40,726 nucleotides of DNA from NCBI GenBank assembly GCA_029762575.1, contig JARVGL010000006.1, positions 1 to 40,726 on the forward strand, written 5' to 3'. The position numbers and the translations under genes were made by a program. Below, piece after piece: positions 9,254 through 18,100 of this stretch. The notes under the pieces were generated by a model. The model was not told where the DNA came from. It worked only from the letters and a program-made list of their open reading frames with translations, and made no database searches. The stretch comes from Thermoplasmatota archaeon (lineage in GTDB: Archaea; Thermoplasmatota; E2; DHVEG-1). The first letter of the stretch is position 1. Each line of letters opens with the position of its first letter.

Positions 9254-10607
9254 AAAGATAGAACAGACCATACTTCAAAAGATAACCCCTACCTTGATTG
9301 ATAGAAGGAACCTTGAACGTATCATAAAAAGGGTAACAGAGCAAGTGAACAAAGAGATAAAAAAAAGAAGGATCCCTGCGAGGACAGAACTTGTCGGCAG
9401 TACCGCAAAGGACACCTTTCTTCGAACGACCCTAGATGTCGACCTATTCCTTCTTTTTCCCCCTGAAACAGATAAACAGTATATGGCTGATCACACGTTA
9501 GCAATTGGTCGAACAATTCTTGAAAACACAGAAGAATGCTATGCTGAACATCCATACATCAGAGGAACATATCAAGGATATAAGGTAGAACTGGTTCCCT
9601 GTTACCAGATACAACATGCTTCTCAGAAGCTCTCTTCGGTGGATCGGACACCACTCCATACAGAATATGTGAAAAAACATATCAAAGATCGACAAAAACA
9701 AGAAGTCCTATTATTCAAACAATTCCTGCATGGGATAGGATGTTATGGTGCAGAGGCATCCGTAGAAGGGTTCTCAGGGTATCTCTGTGAGATACTCATC
9801 ATCCAATTCAATAGCTTTAAAGATCTTCTTTCCCGTGCAACAACATGGAAAAAAGGTGAAAAACTATCGCTCTTGGATGAAAAGATACCCGATTTCCCCG
9901 AGATTCTTATAGTCATTGACCCTGTTGATCCAACGAGAAATGTGGCTAGCGCTATCTCAAAAGAAACATTTGACCGTTTTCAAAAAGCATCAAATGCATA
10001 TCTGAAGAATCCATCAGTTACCTTTTTTTTCCCTCATCCTCCGATACCCTGGCCACTGGAAAAGATACAATCAACAGTACAAAATCAGATCTATCACTAT
10101 ATAGGTATTCAAGTTTGTAAACCTGATATCATCGATGAAAACCTTTATCCTCAGATAAGAAAAGCCTGTAGAAATATTAAGACCGCCTGTACTAACTATG
10201 GTTTTACCATCTATGATACGACATCTTTTGTCGACGAGAAAAAGGAAATGATATATTTATTCATAAAAACAAAAAAAGAACCGATATCTGAGAAACAAAC
10301 ACACATGGGACCTCCGACCAATCTTGAAGATCATGTAGTTAAGTTCAAGGAAAAATGGAAGAACCATCCTTTGGTTATACAGGAGCCCTATATAACAGAT
10401 AACAGATGGTATGTTGATGTACGCCGAGAGTTCACAGATATCAAAGCATATATCTCTCATATCTTACCAACCCTACGTCTTGGCAAACACCTTGAAACTA
10501 TGATGAATGCACAAGTGAGAATATTAGATGGTTCTGATCTATTCATCGATGATCTCATAGATTTTTGGACAAGGTATCTAGATGAAAAAGAATCCTGGGA
10601 ACATTGA
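9240..10607 (+). CDS. cca: Archaeal CCA-adding tRNA nucleotidyltransferase
   Basis: ELVGSTAKDTFLRTTLDVDLFLLFP nucleotidyltransferase motif (GSxxKxT..DxD), VELVPCYQI; length 455 aa. Confidence 0.95.
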   Translation: MNQSEKIEQTILQKITPTLIDRRNLERIIKRVTEQVNKEIKKRRIPARTELVGSTAKDTFLRTTLDVDLFLLFPPETDKQYMADHTLAIGRTILENTEECYAEHPYIRGTYQGYKVELVPCYQIQHASQKLSSVDRTPLHTEYVKKHIKDRQKQEVLLFKQFLHGIGCYGAEASVEGFSGYLCEILIIQFNSFKDLLSRATTWKKGEKLSLLDEKIPDFPEILIVIDPVDPTRNVASAISKETFDRFQKASNAYLKNPSVTFFFPHPPIPWPLEKIQSTVQNQIYHYIGIQVCKPDIIDENLYPQIRKACRNIKTACTNYGFTIYDTTSFVDEKKEMIYLFIKTKKEPISEKQTHMGPPTNLEDHVVKFKEKWKNHPLVIQEPYITDNRWYVDVRREFTDIKAYISHILPTLRLGKHLETMMNAQVRILDGSDLFIDDLIDFWTRYLDEKESWEH

Positions 10608-10628
10608 AACAAATCAAAAGATGATACC

Positions 10629-11414
10629 GTGAATCAATCAGTAATTATCAAAACACTTGGTATTTATACAAAAAACTTCGAGTTATTCCATGATCTTGTT
10701 ACAACATTGAAACAACGCAACATCCCTTATGTTGCTCTAAACTCAAAAGACCATATACCTCATAGGATAGGTGTTGTTCTCACCTCTCACTCTGAGATCC
10801 ATGATTTCAGGACACTAAAGATCATCGCAGCTGACGCCTATGATACCATTGACATCGCCATCGATAAAGCATTACATCTGCTCATTGGTAAAGAGCTCTA
10901 CACAAAGATATTCATAGGAATAGATCCCGGGGAAAAACCAGGTATTGCTCTTGTAGGAGATGACATACTACTTCAAAAAACACAGGTTAAATCGCCTGAA
11001 TATGTCGTAAAAATAGTAAAGCAACAGATAAAGAATTATCCTTCAAGAGAATATCTTATTCGTATCGGTCATGGATCGATTCTTGATAGGAACCGGATCA
11101 TCAACTCACTTATACCTTTAGGTATCCCTATTGAGATCGTTGATGAAAGTAAAACCTCATCATCCCAGCAAACAAAGCGAATGAGAAGAGATAGCGAAGC
11201 TGCTGCAGCAATCGCTCTTCTCAAAGGAGGTATTGTCCAGAGAAAACTTCCTCTACAGCCTACTAGAGGAGACATCAAACGGGTTCAAGAAAAGAGCCGA
11301 CAGATCACCGAAGGAAAATTCTCAATCTCAGAAAAAAGTGCACTAAAAGTATTGAAAGGAGAAAAAAGCTTAGCTGAAGCAATAAAAGATGAATCAAGAC
11401 AAGAGAGTAACTAA
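10629..11414 (+). CDS. RuvC/YqgF-like RNase H-fold protein (putative nuclease)
   Basis: FIGIDPGEKPGIALV; IGHGSILDRNRIINSL; RMRRDSEAAAAIALLKGG, consistent with acidic residues of an RNase H-like fold. GTG start. Confidence 0.6.
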   Translation: MNQSVIIKTLGIYTKNFELFHDLVTTLKQRNIPYVALNSKDHIPHRIGVVLTSHSEIHDFRTLKIIAADAYDTIDIAIDKALHLLIGKELYTKIFIGIDPGEKPGIALVGDDILLQKTQVKSPEYVVKIVKQQIKNYPSREYLIRIGHGSILDRNRIINSLIPLGIPIEIVDESKTSSSQQTKRMRRDSEAAAAIALLKGGIVQRKLPLQPTRGDIKRVQEKSRQITEGKFSISEKSALKVLKGEKSLAEAIKDESRQESN

Positions 11415-11549
11415 AATCGAGTTTCATCTGCTTTAGAAGACTAGCGCTATATCAATCTATGAGCTGAAATAGTGATGATCTATGTTTAAATGAAAAAGAG
11501 AGACATTGTTTTATTCATGGTTTCCCTTTCAATTATATTCCATCTATTG

Positions 11550-12113
11550 TTATCGTTTTCTCGTCTGAGAATATTGTGTTATAAGATACAAAGTGAGTAA
11601 GAGTAGTATCAAGCATATCGAAAAACCCAAGAAAGCAAACTTGATGCTTGCGAAAAACGAGTGAATTAATGCATAAACAGATGGGAACCCTACGGGATCA
11701 GAGCTCATGAGGAGAATGAAAAGGTTCTCGACGATATCACACACACCAGCTATCAATCCAAATATCGCACAACTATACCCTAGACATCTTTTTTTTGAAT
11801 GAACTGGGAACAACCTACCTAAGAATATACCAAAGGAAAAAATCAATAGAGAATAGACAATAATGTAGAGGTAATCAACGAATTGAGCAAATGTATATAT
11901 CTCAATCTCTTTAGAGTTCATCAGTGCAAAGTGTGATTTGATCTCTTCTCCACTAAACGATAATTGACTTTCCATAAAAGACACAGGATACCTGGAAAGA
12001 GCAAATGCATAATTCACTGACACCATCATAATCGGAAATAAGACAAGGCAGATACATAACAAAGTTCTCGTATGGTCCGGGCGAGGAAATCCATCGAATA
12101 AAGCACAACGCAT
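11550..12113 (-). CDS. Polytopic membrane protein, unknown
   Basis: 187 aa, about four hydrophobic segments. Confidence 0.55.
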   Translation of the reverse strand: MRCALFDGFPRPDHTRTLLCICLVLFPIMMVSVNYAFALSRYPVSFMESQLSFSGEEIKSHFALMNSKEIEIYTFAQFVDYLYIIVYSLLIFSFGIFLGRLFPVHSKKRCLGYSCAIFGLIAGVCDIVENLFILLMSSDPVGFPSVYALIHSFFASIKFAFLGFSICLILLLLTLYLITQYSQTRKR

Positions 12114-12250
12114 ACTACATCAATAACCAGTGGGATTACTTTGATTTTTCCAATTATTACGACGTATCAACAACCACCATTTAGCATTCTTCTGTATCAC
12201 CAAACCCAAATGTTTATGAGCATGGGGCATATGCCATCTGGGTAAGAGCA

Positions 12251-13801
12251 ATGAAGATTAAACGGGCGCTGATCAGTGTTTCCAATAAACAAGGCCTCAT
12301 TGAGTTTGTTCAAAGAATAGCTTCACTCCATATAACAATCGTTTCAACTGGGGGGACATATCGTTTTCTAACAAGTGAAGGTATACCAATCACTGAGATA
12401 TCAGAGATCACAGGTTTTCCAGAGATGTTAGATGGACGAGTGAAAACATTACACCCATATATCCATGGAGGAATCCTTGCTCTTCGATCAAACAAACAAC
12501 ATATGGAAACGATACAAAAACATGATATTGCTCCTTTTGATATGGTGGTATGTAACCTGTATCCTTTTGAAGAGACCATTAAAAAACCTAATGTTAAACT
12601 TTCTGAGGTCATTGAGAACATCGATATTGGTGGTCCTACGCTCATTCGATCTGCTGCAAAGAACTATAAGGATGTCCTTGTCATCACAAATCCTAATCAA
12701 TATACTGCTATTGCAGACTCATTGGAGAAAAAGGAGGATATAACCTTAGCGGAAAGAGAGAGACTTGCTCTTGAAGCATTCACACATACCGCTCAATATG
12801 ATAGTATTATCTCAACGTATCTTCGAAAGATATGGACAAATGAACTACTCCCAGAAAACACGTCTCTAGCTTTAAGAAAGAAGCAGGATATGCGCTATGG
12901 TGAGAATCCCCATCTTAAAGGAGGATTCTATCAGATCGTACCTGAGATAACGGAACCTTGTATCTCAAATATCATACAACTCCAAGGAAAAGCTCTTTCA
13001 TATAATAATATATTTGACGCTGATGGTGCTATCGAAGCGGTGAAAGAATTCACGGATCCTTCTTGTGTCATCATCAAACATGCAACACCCTGCGGGATAG
13101 CAAGTGAAAAAAGCGTGTTAGAGGCTTGGAAGAAGGCCTATGCAACGGACACGTACTCTCCTTTTGGTGGTATTGTTTCCTTCAACCGAAAGATAGGAAG
13201 TGAGGTAGCTGAAGGGCTCAATAAAATCTTCCTAGAGGTCATCATAGCACCAGAATATACTGTGGAGGCATTACAGGTATTTAAAGAAAAGAAAAATCTT
13301 CGTCTCCTTAAACTCCCTGGGCTTGATAAACCACTTCATCGGAACGGTATGGTTTTTCGAAGTGTTGTCGGTGGAATGCTCTCACAAGAACGAGACGTTA
13401 CTATGACCCCTCTTGATCAGTGGAACATAGTGACAAAGATAAAACCAACCCAGAAGCAACTACGATCAATGGAGTTTGCAGTTCGATGCGTCAAACATAT
13501 TAAATCTAACTCTGTTGTTTTCGTAAAAGATACCCATACCGTAGGTATTGGTGGAGGGCAAACAGCACGAGTTGATGCTACATGGATAGCCACCCATAAA
13601 GGAAAAGATAATATCAAAGGGTCGATAATGGCAAGCGATGCGTTCTTCCCGTTCAGGGATGCAGTAGACATGGCTGCAGCCGCAGGGGTAAAGGCTATCG
13701 TCCAACCAGGTGGTAGTATTCGGGATGAAGAGGTCATCATTGCAGCTGATGAACACAAAATAGCCATGGTGTTCACCGGTCAAAGATATTTCAGACACTA
13801 A
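12251..13801 (+). CDS. purH: Bifunctional AICAR formyltransferase / IMP cyclohydrolase PurH
   Basis: ALISVSNKQGLIEFVQ, VSTGGTYRFL, GRVKTLHPYIHGGIL, MRYGENPHLKGGFY, VIIKHATPCGIA, YSPFGGIVSFN, GGGQTARVDA, SDAFFPFRDAVD. Confidence 0.97.
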   Translation: MKIKRALISVSNKQGLIEFVQRIASLHITIVSTGGTYRFLTSEGIPITEISEITGFPEMLDGRVKTLHPYIHGGILALRSNKQHMETIQKHDIAPFDMVVCNLYPFEETIKKPNVKLSEVIENIDIGGPTLIRSAAKNYKDVLVITNPNQYTAIADSLEKKEDITLAERERLALEAFTHTAQYDSIISTYLRKIWTNELLPENTSLALRKKQDMRYGENPHLKGGFYQIVPEITEPCISNIIQLQGKALSYNNIFDADGAIEAVKEFTDPSCVIIKHATPCGIASEKSVLEAWKKAYATDTYSPFGGIVSFNRKIGSEVAEGLNKIFLEVIIAPEYTVEALQVFKEKKNLRLLKLPGLDKPLHRNGMVFRSVVGGMLSQERDVTMTPLDQWNIVTKIKPTQKQLRSMEFAVRCVKHIKSNSVVFVKDTHTVGIGGGQTARVDATWIATHKGKDNIKGSIMASDAFFPFRDAVDMAAAAGVKAIVQPGGSIRDEEVIIAADEHKIAMVFTGQRYFRH

Positions 13802-13840
13802 ATAAGAGCTATGAATCAGAACGCATATTAATGGGTAAAC

Positions 13841-15709
13841 ATGTTCCCCGCCTCAATGGATTTTCGTCTTGAACACACCGATGGACCTGCACAACAGGGC
13901 ATATTACATCTTGAAAACCATATGGTTAGGATCCCTTCTCTTTTGTTTATTCAGACAAAACAGTTCCTTGCGCCAAACTATGCAGATATGATTCTATGCG
14001 ACAAGATATATGATAAAAATAAACCTATGATATATCTAGGGAAAAACAGGCTTACAGAATCATATTTAGATGACTTGTCCGCTCATGATGGTATCTCCTC
14101 CTTCGTATTGTTCCCTAAGGATCTTACCGGGTCACTGCATAATTGGATACAAGACACATGGCCATCTGACAACATAGACTGTCGCATACTAACAGGGAAC
14201 AGAGATGTTGATACGAAACAGGGTCAGAGTACCGGAAAACTCTTCATTGTTGGATCAGCGCAACAACTTTTACGTAACCCTGTTGAATACGTCGAGTATC
14301 TCACTACCTTACGAGAGAGCATCCCCTATGATTCAATGGTTTATTTCCCCGCTAGTGCAACTCCCAAGAATTGTTCACTTCTCATATATTGTGGTATTGA
14401 TCTTTTAGATACGACCCAAGCAATCATTGCCGCGCGAAAGAACGTATTCTTCTTTCCCACAGGTAACTTCCATAAGGATTCACTTACTACAATACCCTGT
14501 AACTGTCCTTCTTGTAAAAAACAAGATACGGTATCAGAGATGACCTTTGAAGATATACTTGACCATAACTATTATATGATGTACCAAGAGATGCAGCTTG
14601 TTCGTACTAGTATTAAGAACCATAATCTTAGAAGGCTTGTTGAACTTCGTATCGGTGCAGATCCTCTGCTCACAACAATTCTTAGAAATCTAGATGATCG
14701 ATCCTTTTCATATCTGGAAAAACGAACATCACTTCACAATATGAACACATTGTATGCAACAACATTTGAGAGTTTGAAGAGACCCGAGATCGCTCGCTTC
14801 CAAAAAAGGGTTCTTCATCAGTATGAAAAACCAATGAGCGCATCCGTTCTTTTAATCCTACCATGCTCTATGAAAAAACCATATTCTTTTTCCCAATCAC
14901 ATAAGAAATTCCATGATGCTATCCTTTCATCAAAAAATCCTTACTGCATCCATGAGCTCATTCTCACTTCGCCTGTTGGTCTTGTTCCCCGGGAACTTGA
15001 ATGTATCTATCCAGCATCCAACTATGATATCCCTGTAACCGGCACCTGGTACAAAGAAGAACAATCTCTGTTTCAGACCATGCTGCAAGGATATCTTAGG
15101 AAGAACACCTATGATACGATCATTGTTCATCTCCCAAAAGAAATGAATTCGTTTATTAAAGATATTATACCAAATGCGTTATACACTGATTTCACTGGAA
15201 GTCCAAATGGATCTGAAGCGCTAACTCATCTACGAACATTGATACAGCAAGAAACAGACAAGATAGCAAGAATATCAGGAAAACAACGCTGGCATGACCA
15301 TATGATCTCCTTAGCCTCATATCAGTTTACTAAACCACTCGCAGAGTCTTTACTTAAAAATACGAAAGTTACGGGAAAATATCCTTATCTCAAGATCTTA
15401 GATGAACAGGGGAAACAACTTGGAATGACTACTGAAAAGAGAGGGTATATCTCTTTAACACTTGAGGGAGGAAAACGACTCGTACACCATGAAAAATATC
15501 AGATAACCCTCACATCAGATTTCTCCTTGAAAGGATCAGTGTTCGCACCAGGTATTAAAGATGCTGACCCCGCCATTAGAAAAGGTGATGAAGTCCTTGT
15601 CATTCAACATGATAGCTTACAGGCGGTTGGTGTGGCAATGATGAACGGTGAAGAGATGAAGAAGCGATCCCATGGTGAAGCGGTAAAGGTTCGCCATAAA
15701 GCTCTTTAA
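13841..15709 (+). CDS. arcS: Archaeosine synthase alpha subunit (ArcS/TgtA2)
   Basis: Truncated TGT-like N-terminal region, LPCSMKKPYSFSQSHKKF motif typical of ArcS, C-terminal PUA-like domain (FAPGIKDADPAIRKGDEVLVI). Confidence 0.88.
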   Translation: MFPASMDFRLEHTDGPAQQGILHLENHMVRIPSLLFIQTKQFLAPNYADMILCDKIYDKNKPMIYLGKNRLTESYLDDLSAHDGISSFVLFPKDLTGSLHNWIQDTWPSDNIDCRILTGNRDVDTKQGQSTGKLFIVGSAQQLLRNPVEYVEYLTTLRESIPYDSMVYFPASATPKNCSLLIYCGIDLLDTTQAIIAARKNVFFFPTGNFHKDSLTTIPCNCPSCKKQDTVSEMTFEDILDHNYYMMYQEMQLVRTSIKNHNLRRLVELRIGADPLLTTILRNLDDRSFSYLEKRTSLHNMNTLYATTFESLKRPEIARFQKRVLHQYEKPMSASVLLILPCSMKKPYSFSQSHKKFHDAILSSKNPYCIHELILTSPVGLVPRELECIYPASNYDIPVTGTWYKEEQSLFQTMLQGYLRKNTYDTIIVHLPKEMNSFIKDIIPNALYTDFTGSPNGSEALTHLRTLIQQETDKIARISGKQRWHDHMISLASYQFTKPLAESLLKNTKVTGKYPYLKILDEQGKQLGMTTEKRGYISLTLEGGKRLVHHEKYQITLTSDFSLKGSVFAPGIKDADPAIRKGDEVLVIQHDSLQAVGVAMMNGEEMKKRSHGEAVKVRHKAL

Positions 15710-16227
15710 AACCTTTTTAAGGGTTTTTCACTTCCACAGAATGGACAAGAGAACACTTTTAATGTTGGATGTATCATCGTTCCCTCCGCCCATACCTTGA
15801 TGCTTTCTCCACATCGCTGACATTGGAACCGTACGTTCCCTGATTTCTTCGTTGGAATAACTGCTTTGATGACCGGTGGCATTGGTGGAATGCGAGCTAA
15901 TCGGCCACAATCTGGACAGGTCATGATAACTGATTTCTTATCGATATACATTGATTCCTTAATAGCGAAAATACCGTGACAATGAGGACATTTAAAATGA
16001 TATAGTCCACCTTTTAGTGTCTTTTTGAATGACCGAACGATATCCTCAGAGGAAGAAAAATGATGGAAGAGAAACAAGAATGCGAGTGAAAAAAATAGAC
16101 TGCTATATAATATGATCAAGACGGAAACATAATATCTATCAGAAATGATTTGCCAGATACTGAAAAGAAAAACGATTCCGTTTGAGATTATGACAAAGAA
16201 GAAGGCCCATCGCCAATTCAACTCCAT
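15706..16227 (-). CDS. Membrane protein with two C-terminal zinc-ribbon modules
   Basis: Two TM helices then CPHC..CPDC and CQRC..CPFC. Confidence 0.65.
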   Translation of the reverse strand: MELNWRWAFFFVIISNGIVFLFSIWQIISDRYYVSVLIILYSSLFFSLAFLFLFHHFSSSEDIVRSFKKTLKGGLYHFKCPHCHGIFAIKESMYIDKKSVIMTCPDCGRLARIPPMPPVIKAVIPTKKSGNVRFQCQRCGESIKVWAEGTMIHPTLKVFSCPFCGSEKPLKRF

Positions 16228-16946
16228 GCCCGAGACCTCCCAATACCATACAGAGATAGTATTAAAAGTGCAAGGAATATGGAAAATGATAACAATAGTA
16301 TTGACATATTTGTCCGTAATCGATATAAGTTATTCTCAAAGCTATTATGTTCCCTTGGATTTGTTCCCATCATATATTCTTCCCTGTTTGTAAAACCATC
16401 TGAATCATAATCAAGTGCAGCATCGAATGGATCTTCTGGGTCCAAGCCATACAGTCTCTCCCAATCATCTGGGATCAAGTCACTGTCACGATCGTCTCGT
16501 GACAATGCAATCCAAAAATGTTTTCTTTCACTTATTAGAATATTACTTGATTCATCAGAAACTTCCACCCAGTACGTATATCTGCCAATATCCTTTAATT
16601 GAAGAACGGATGTGAATTTTCCAGTCTCTTCGAACTCAAGTATGAGAGGAACTGTAATATCAAAAGGCGTAATAAGATAAAGAACAACGGAGACTTGTTC
16701 AGGAATGGGAAAAAGGATACAGATACATAGAATATCTATATCAGGTGATTGAACATCTGGGATCATCTTTAAATAATCAAGATGAGGCGAAAAACCGTAC
16801 TGACCGCAAGATTGTGGCACCCAGATCAAACAAAATAATAATAAACACACTATAATATACGCAGATTTCTGCGGAGAATGGTTCTGTTTATCGGATAGAC
16901 TATCTGACCGATGGCTAGCCCACAATCCCAATACCCATATAATCAA
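16218..16946 (-). CDS. Membrane-anchored extracellular protein with thrombospondin type 3-like Ca-binding segment
   Basis: N-terminal signal; DRDSDLIPDDWERLYGLDPEDPFDAALDYDSDGFTNREEYMMGTNP; C-terminal TM (SILLLSFSIFLALLILSLYG). Confidence 0.7.
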   Translation of the reverse strand: MIIWVLGLWASHRSDSLSDKQNHSPQKSAYIIVCLLLFCLIWVPQSCGQYGFSPHLDYLKMIPDVQSPDIDILCICILFPIPEQVSVVLYLITPFDITVPLILEFEETGKFTSVLQLKDIGRYTYWVEVSDESSNILISERKHFWIALSRDDRDSDLIPDDWERLYGLDPEDPFDAALDYDSDGFTNREEYMMGTNPREHNSFENNLYRLRTNMSILLLSFSIFLALLILSLYGIGRSRAWS

Positions 16947-17076
16947 TAAGTAACCTAATATTTCTACATGTCGATTTTAAATAAAATCAACTACGACCAC
17001 TATCGTTGTTGTGTATAGGATAAATAAATTCAGAAGACAGAAGTTTTATTACACTCCTTTTCAATTCAAGAGATAT

Positions 17077-17592
17077 ATGATCAAAATAAAAAAACCTAGC
17101 GTCGATGCTTCAGCCTTCATCCATCCTTCTTCAATCATTATCGGTGATGTTTCCATTGATAAAGAGTGCGGAGTGTATCCTCATGCAGTCATCCGTGGTG
17201 ATCAAAATCGTATCAGTATAAAGGAAGGATCCAACGTCCAAGATTGTTGTGTCATACATGTCGATGATAAGAACCCTGTGTCTATCGGTAAACACGTCTC
17301 GATTGGTCATGCGGCAATGGTCCATGGTGCAACTATTGAAGATGAATGCATCATCGGCATCCATTCCATCATCCTCAACGGAGCCGTCATAAAGAGAGGG
17401 TCGATCATTGGCGCTAATGCGTTGGTGCCATCTGGAACGATCGTTGATGAGAATAGTCTTGTTATTGGAACACCTGGTAAGGTGGTAAAACAAGACATAA
17501 AATACAGAACGCAGGCCTTAGAAAATGCAGAGATCTACAAAAAACTAAGCAAACAACATCAACAAGGGTTGTATCAACATTATAAGATATAA
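17077..17592 (+). CDS. Gamma-class carbonic anhydrase-like / left-handed beta-helix hexapeptide protein
   Basis: VYPHAVIRGDQNRISIKEGSNVQDCCVIHVD...VSIGHAAMVHGATIEDECIIGIHSIILNGAVIKRGSIIGANALV. ATG at 17077 preferred over the track start at 17011. Confidence 0.88.
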   Translation: MIKIKKPSVDASAFIHPSSIIIGDVSIDKECGVYPHAVIRGDQNRISIKEGSNVQDCCVIHVDDKNPVSIGKHVSIGHAAMVHGATIEDECIIGIHSIILNGAVIKRGSIIGANALVPSGTIVDENSLVIGTPGKVVKQDIKYRTQALENAEIYKKLSKQHQQGLYQHYKI

Positions 17593-17614
17593 TAAAAAGG
17601 ATAAGAGGGAAAGG

Positions 17615-18100
17615 TTAGAGTCTTTTTTGTATTTTTTCTCTTGTATAATTCAGTAACCCTCCTGCATCTCTAATGGCAAGGATCTCTGGCGGGATCTTTG
17701 GAAATGAGAATGTTGTTGATCCAACGGTGATAACTCCTTTCTGGATATCAACATCCACAACATCTCCCTCATGATAGGCATCTACAGCATGGGGAATCTC
17801 TAGAAGTAGCAAACCCTGGTTTATCGCGGATCGGTAGAATATCCGAGCGAAACTTTTTGCGATAACGGCCTTCACACCCACTGCCTTTAACCCTACAACG
17901 GGTTGTTCGCGTGAGCTTCCACAACCAAAGTTCTTCCCAGCTAAGATGAGATCATCTTTTTGGACGTTCTTTGCAAACGTAGGATCTAGATCCTCCAAAA
18001 GATGAGGTTTTATCTCTTCAGCAGTGCTACACGTATATGTATATTTTCCTGGAAACAACATATCTGTATTAATATCATCCCCATAACGCCAAACACTCAT
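17615..18100 (-). CDS. leuD: 3-isopropylmalate dehydratase/homoaconitase-type small subunit
   Basis: GDDINTDMLFPGKYTYT; GKNFGCGSSREQPVVGLKAVGVKAVIAKSFARIFYRSAINQGLLLL. Confidence 0.85.
   Translation of the reverse strand: MSVWRYGDDINTDMLFPGKYTYTCSTAEEIKPHLLEDLDPTFAKNVQKDDLILAGKNFGCGSSREQPVVGLKAVGVKAVIAKSFARIFYRSAINQGLLLLEIPHAVDAYHEGDVVDVDIQKGVITVGSTTFSFPKIPPEILAIRDAGGLLNYTREKIQKRL

Noticed and set aside
11463-11477. CTGA followed by TGATGA (gctgaaatagtgatgatc), resembling the D'-C' core of a C/D box sRNA
   Set aside because: No flanking box C upstream or box D downstream at suitable distance could be found.
13417-13798. Minus-strand ORFs of 119 and 110 aa inside purH
   Set aside because: Shadow ORFs over highly conserved PurH coding sequence.
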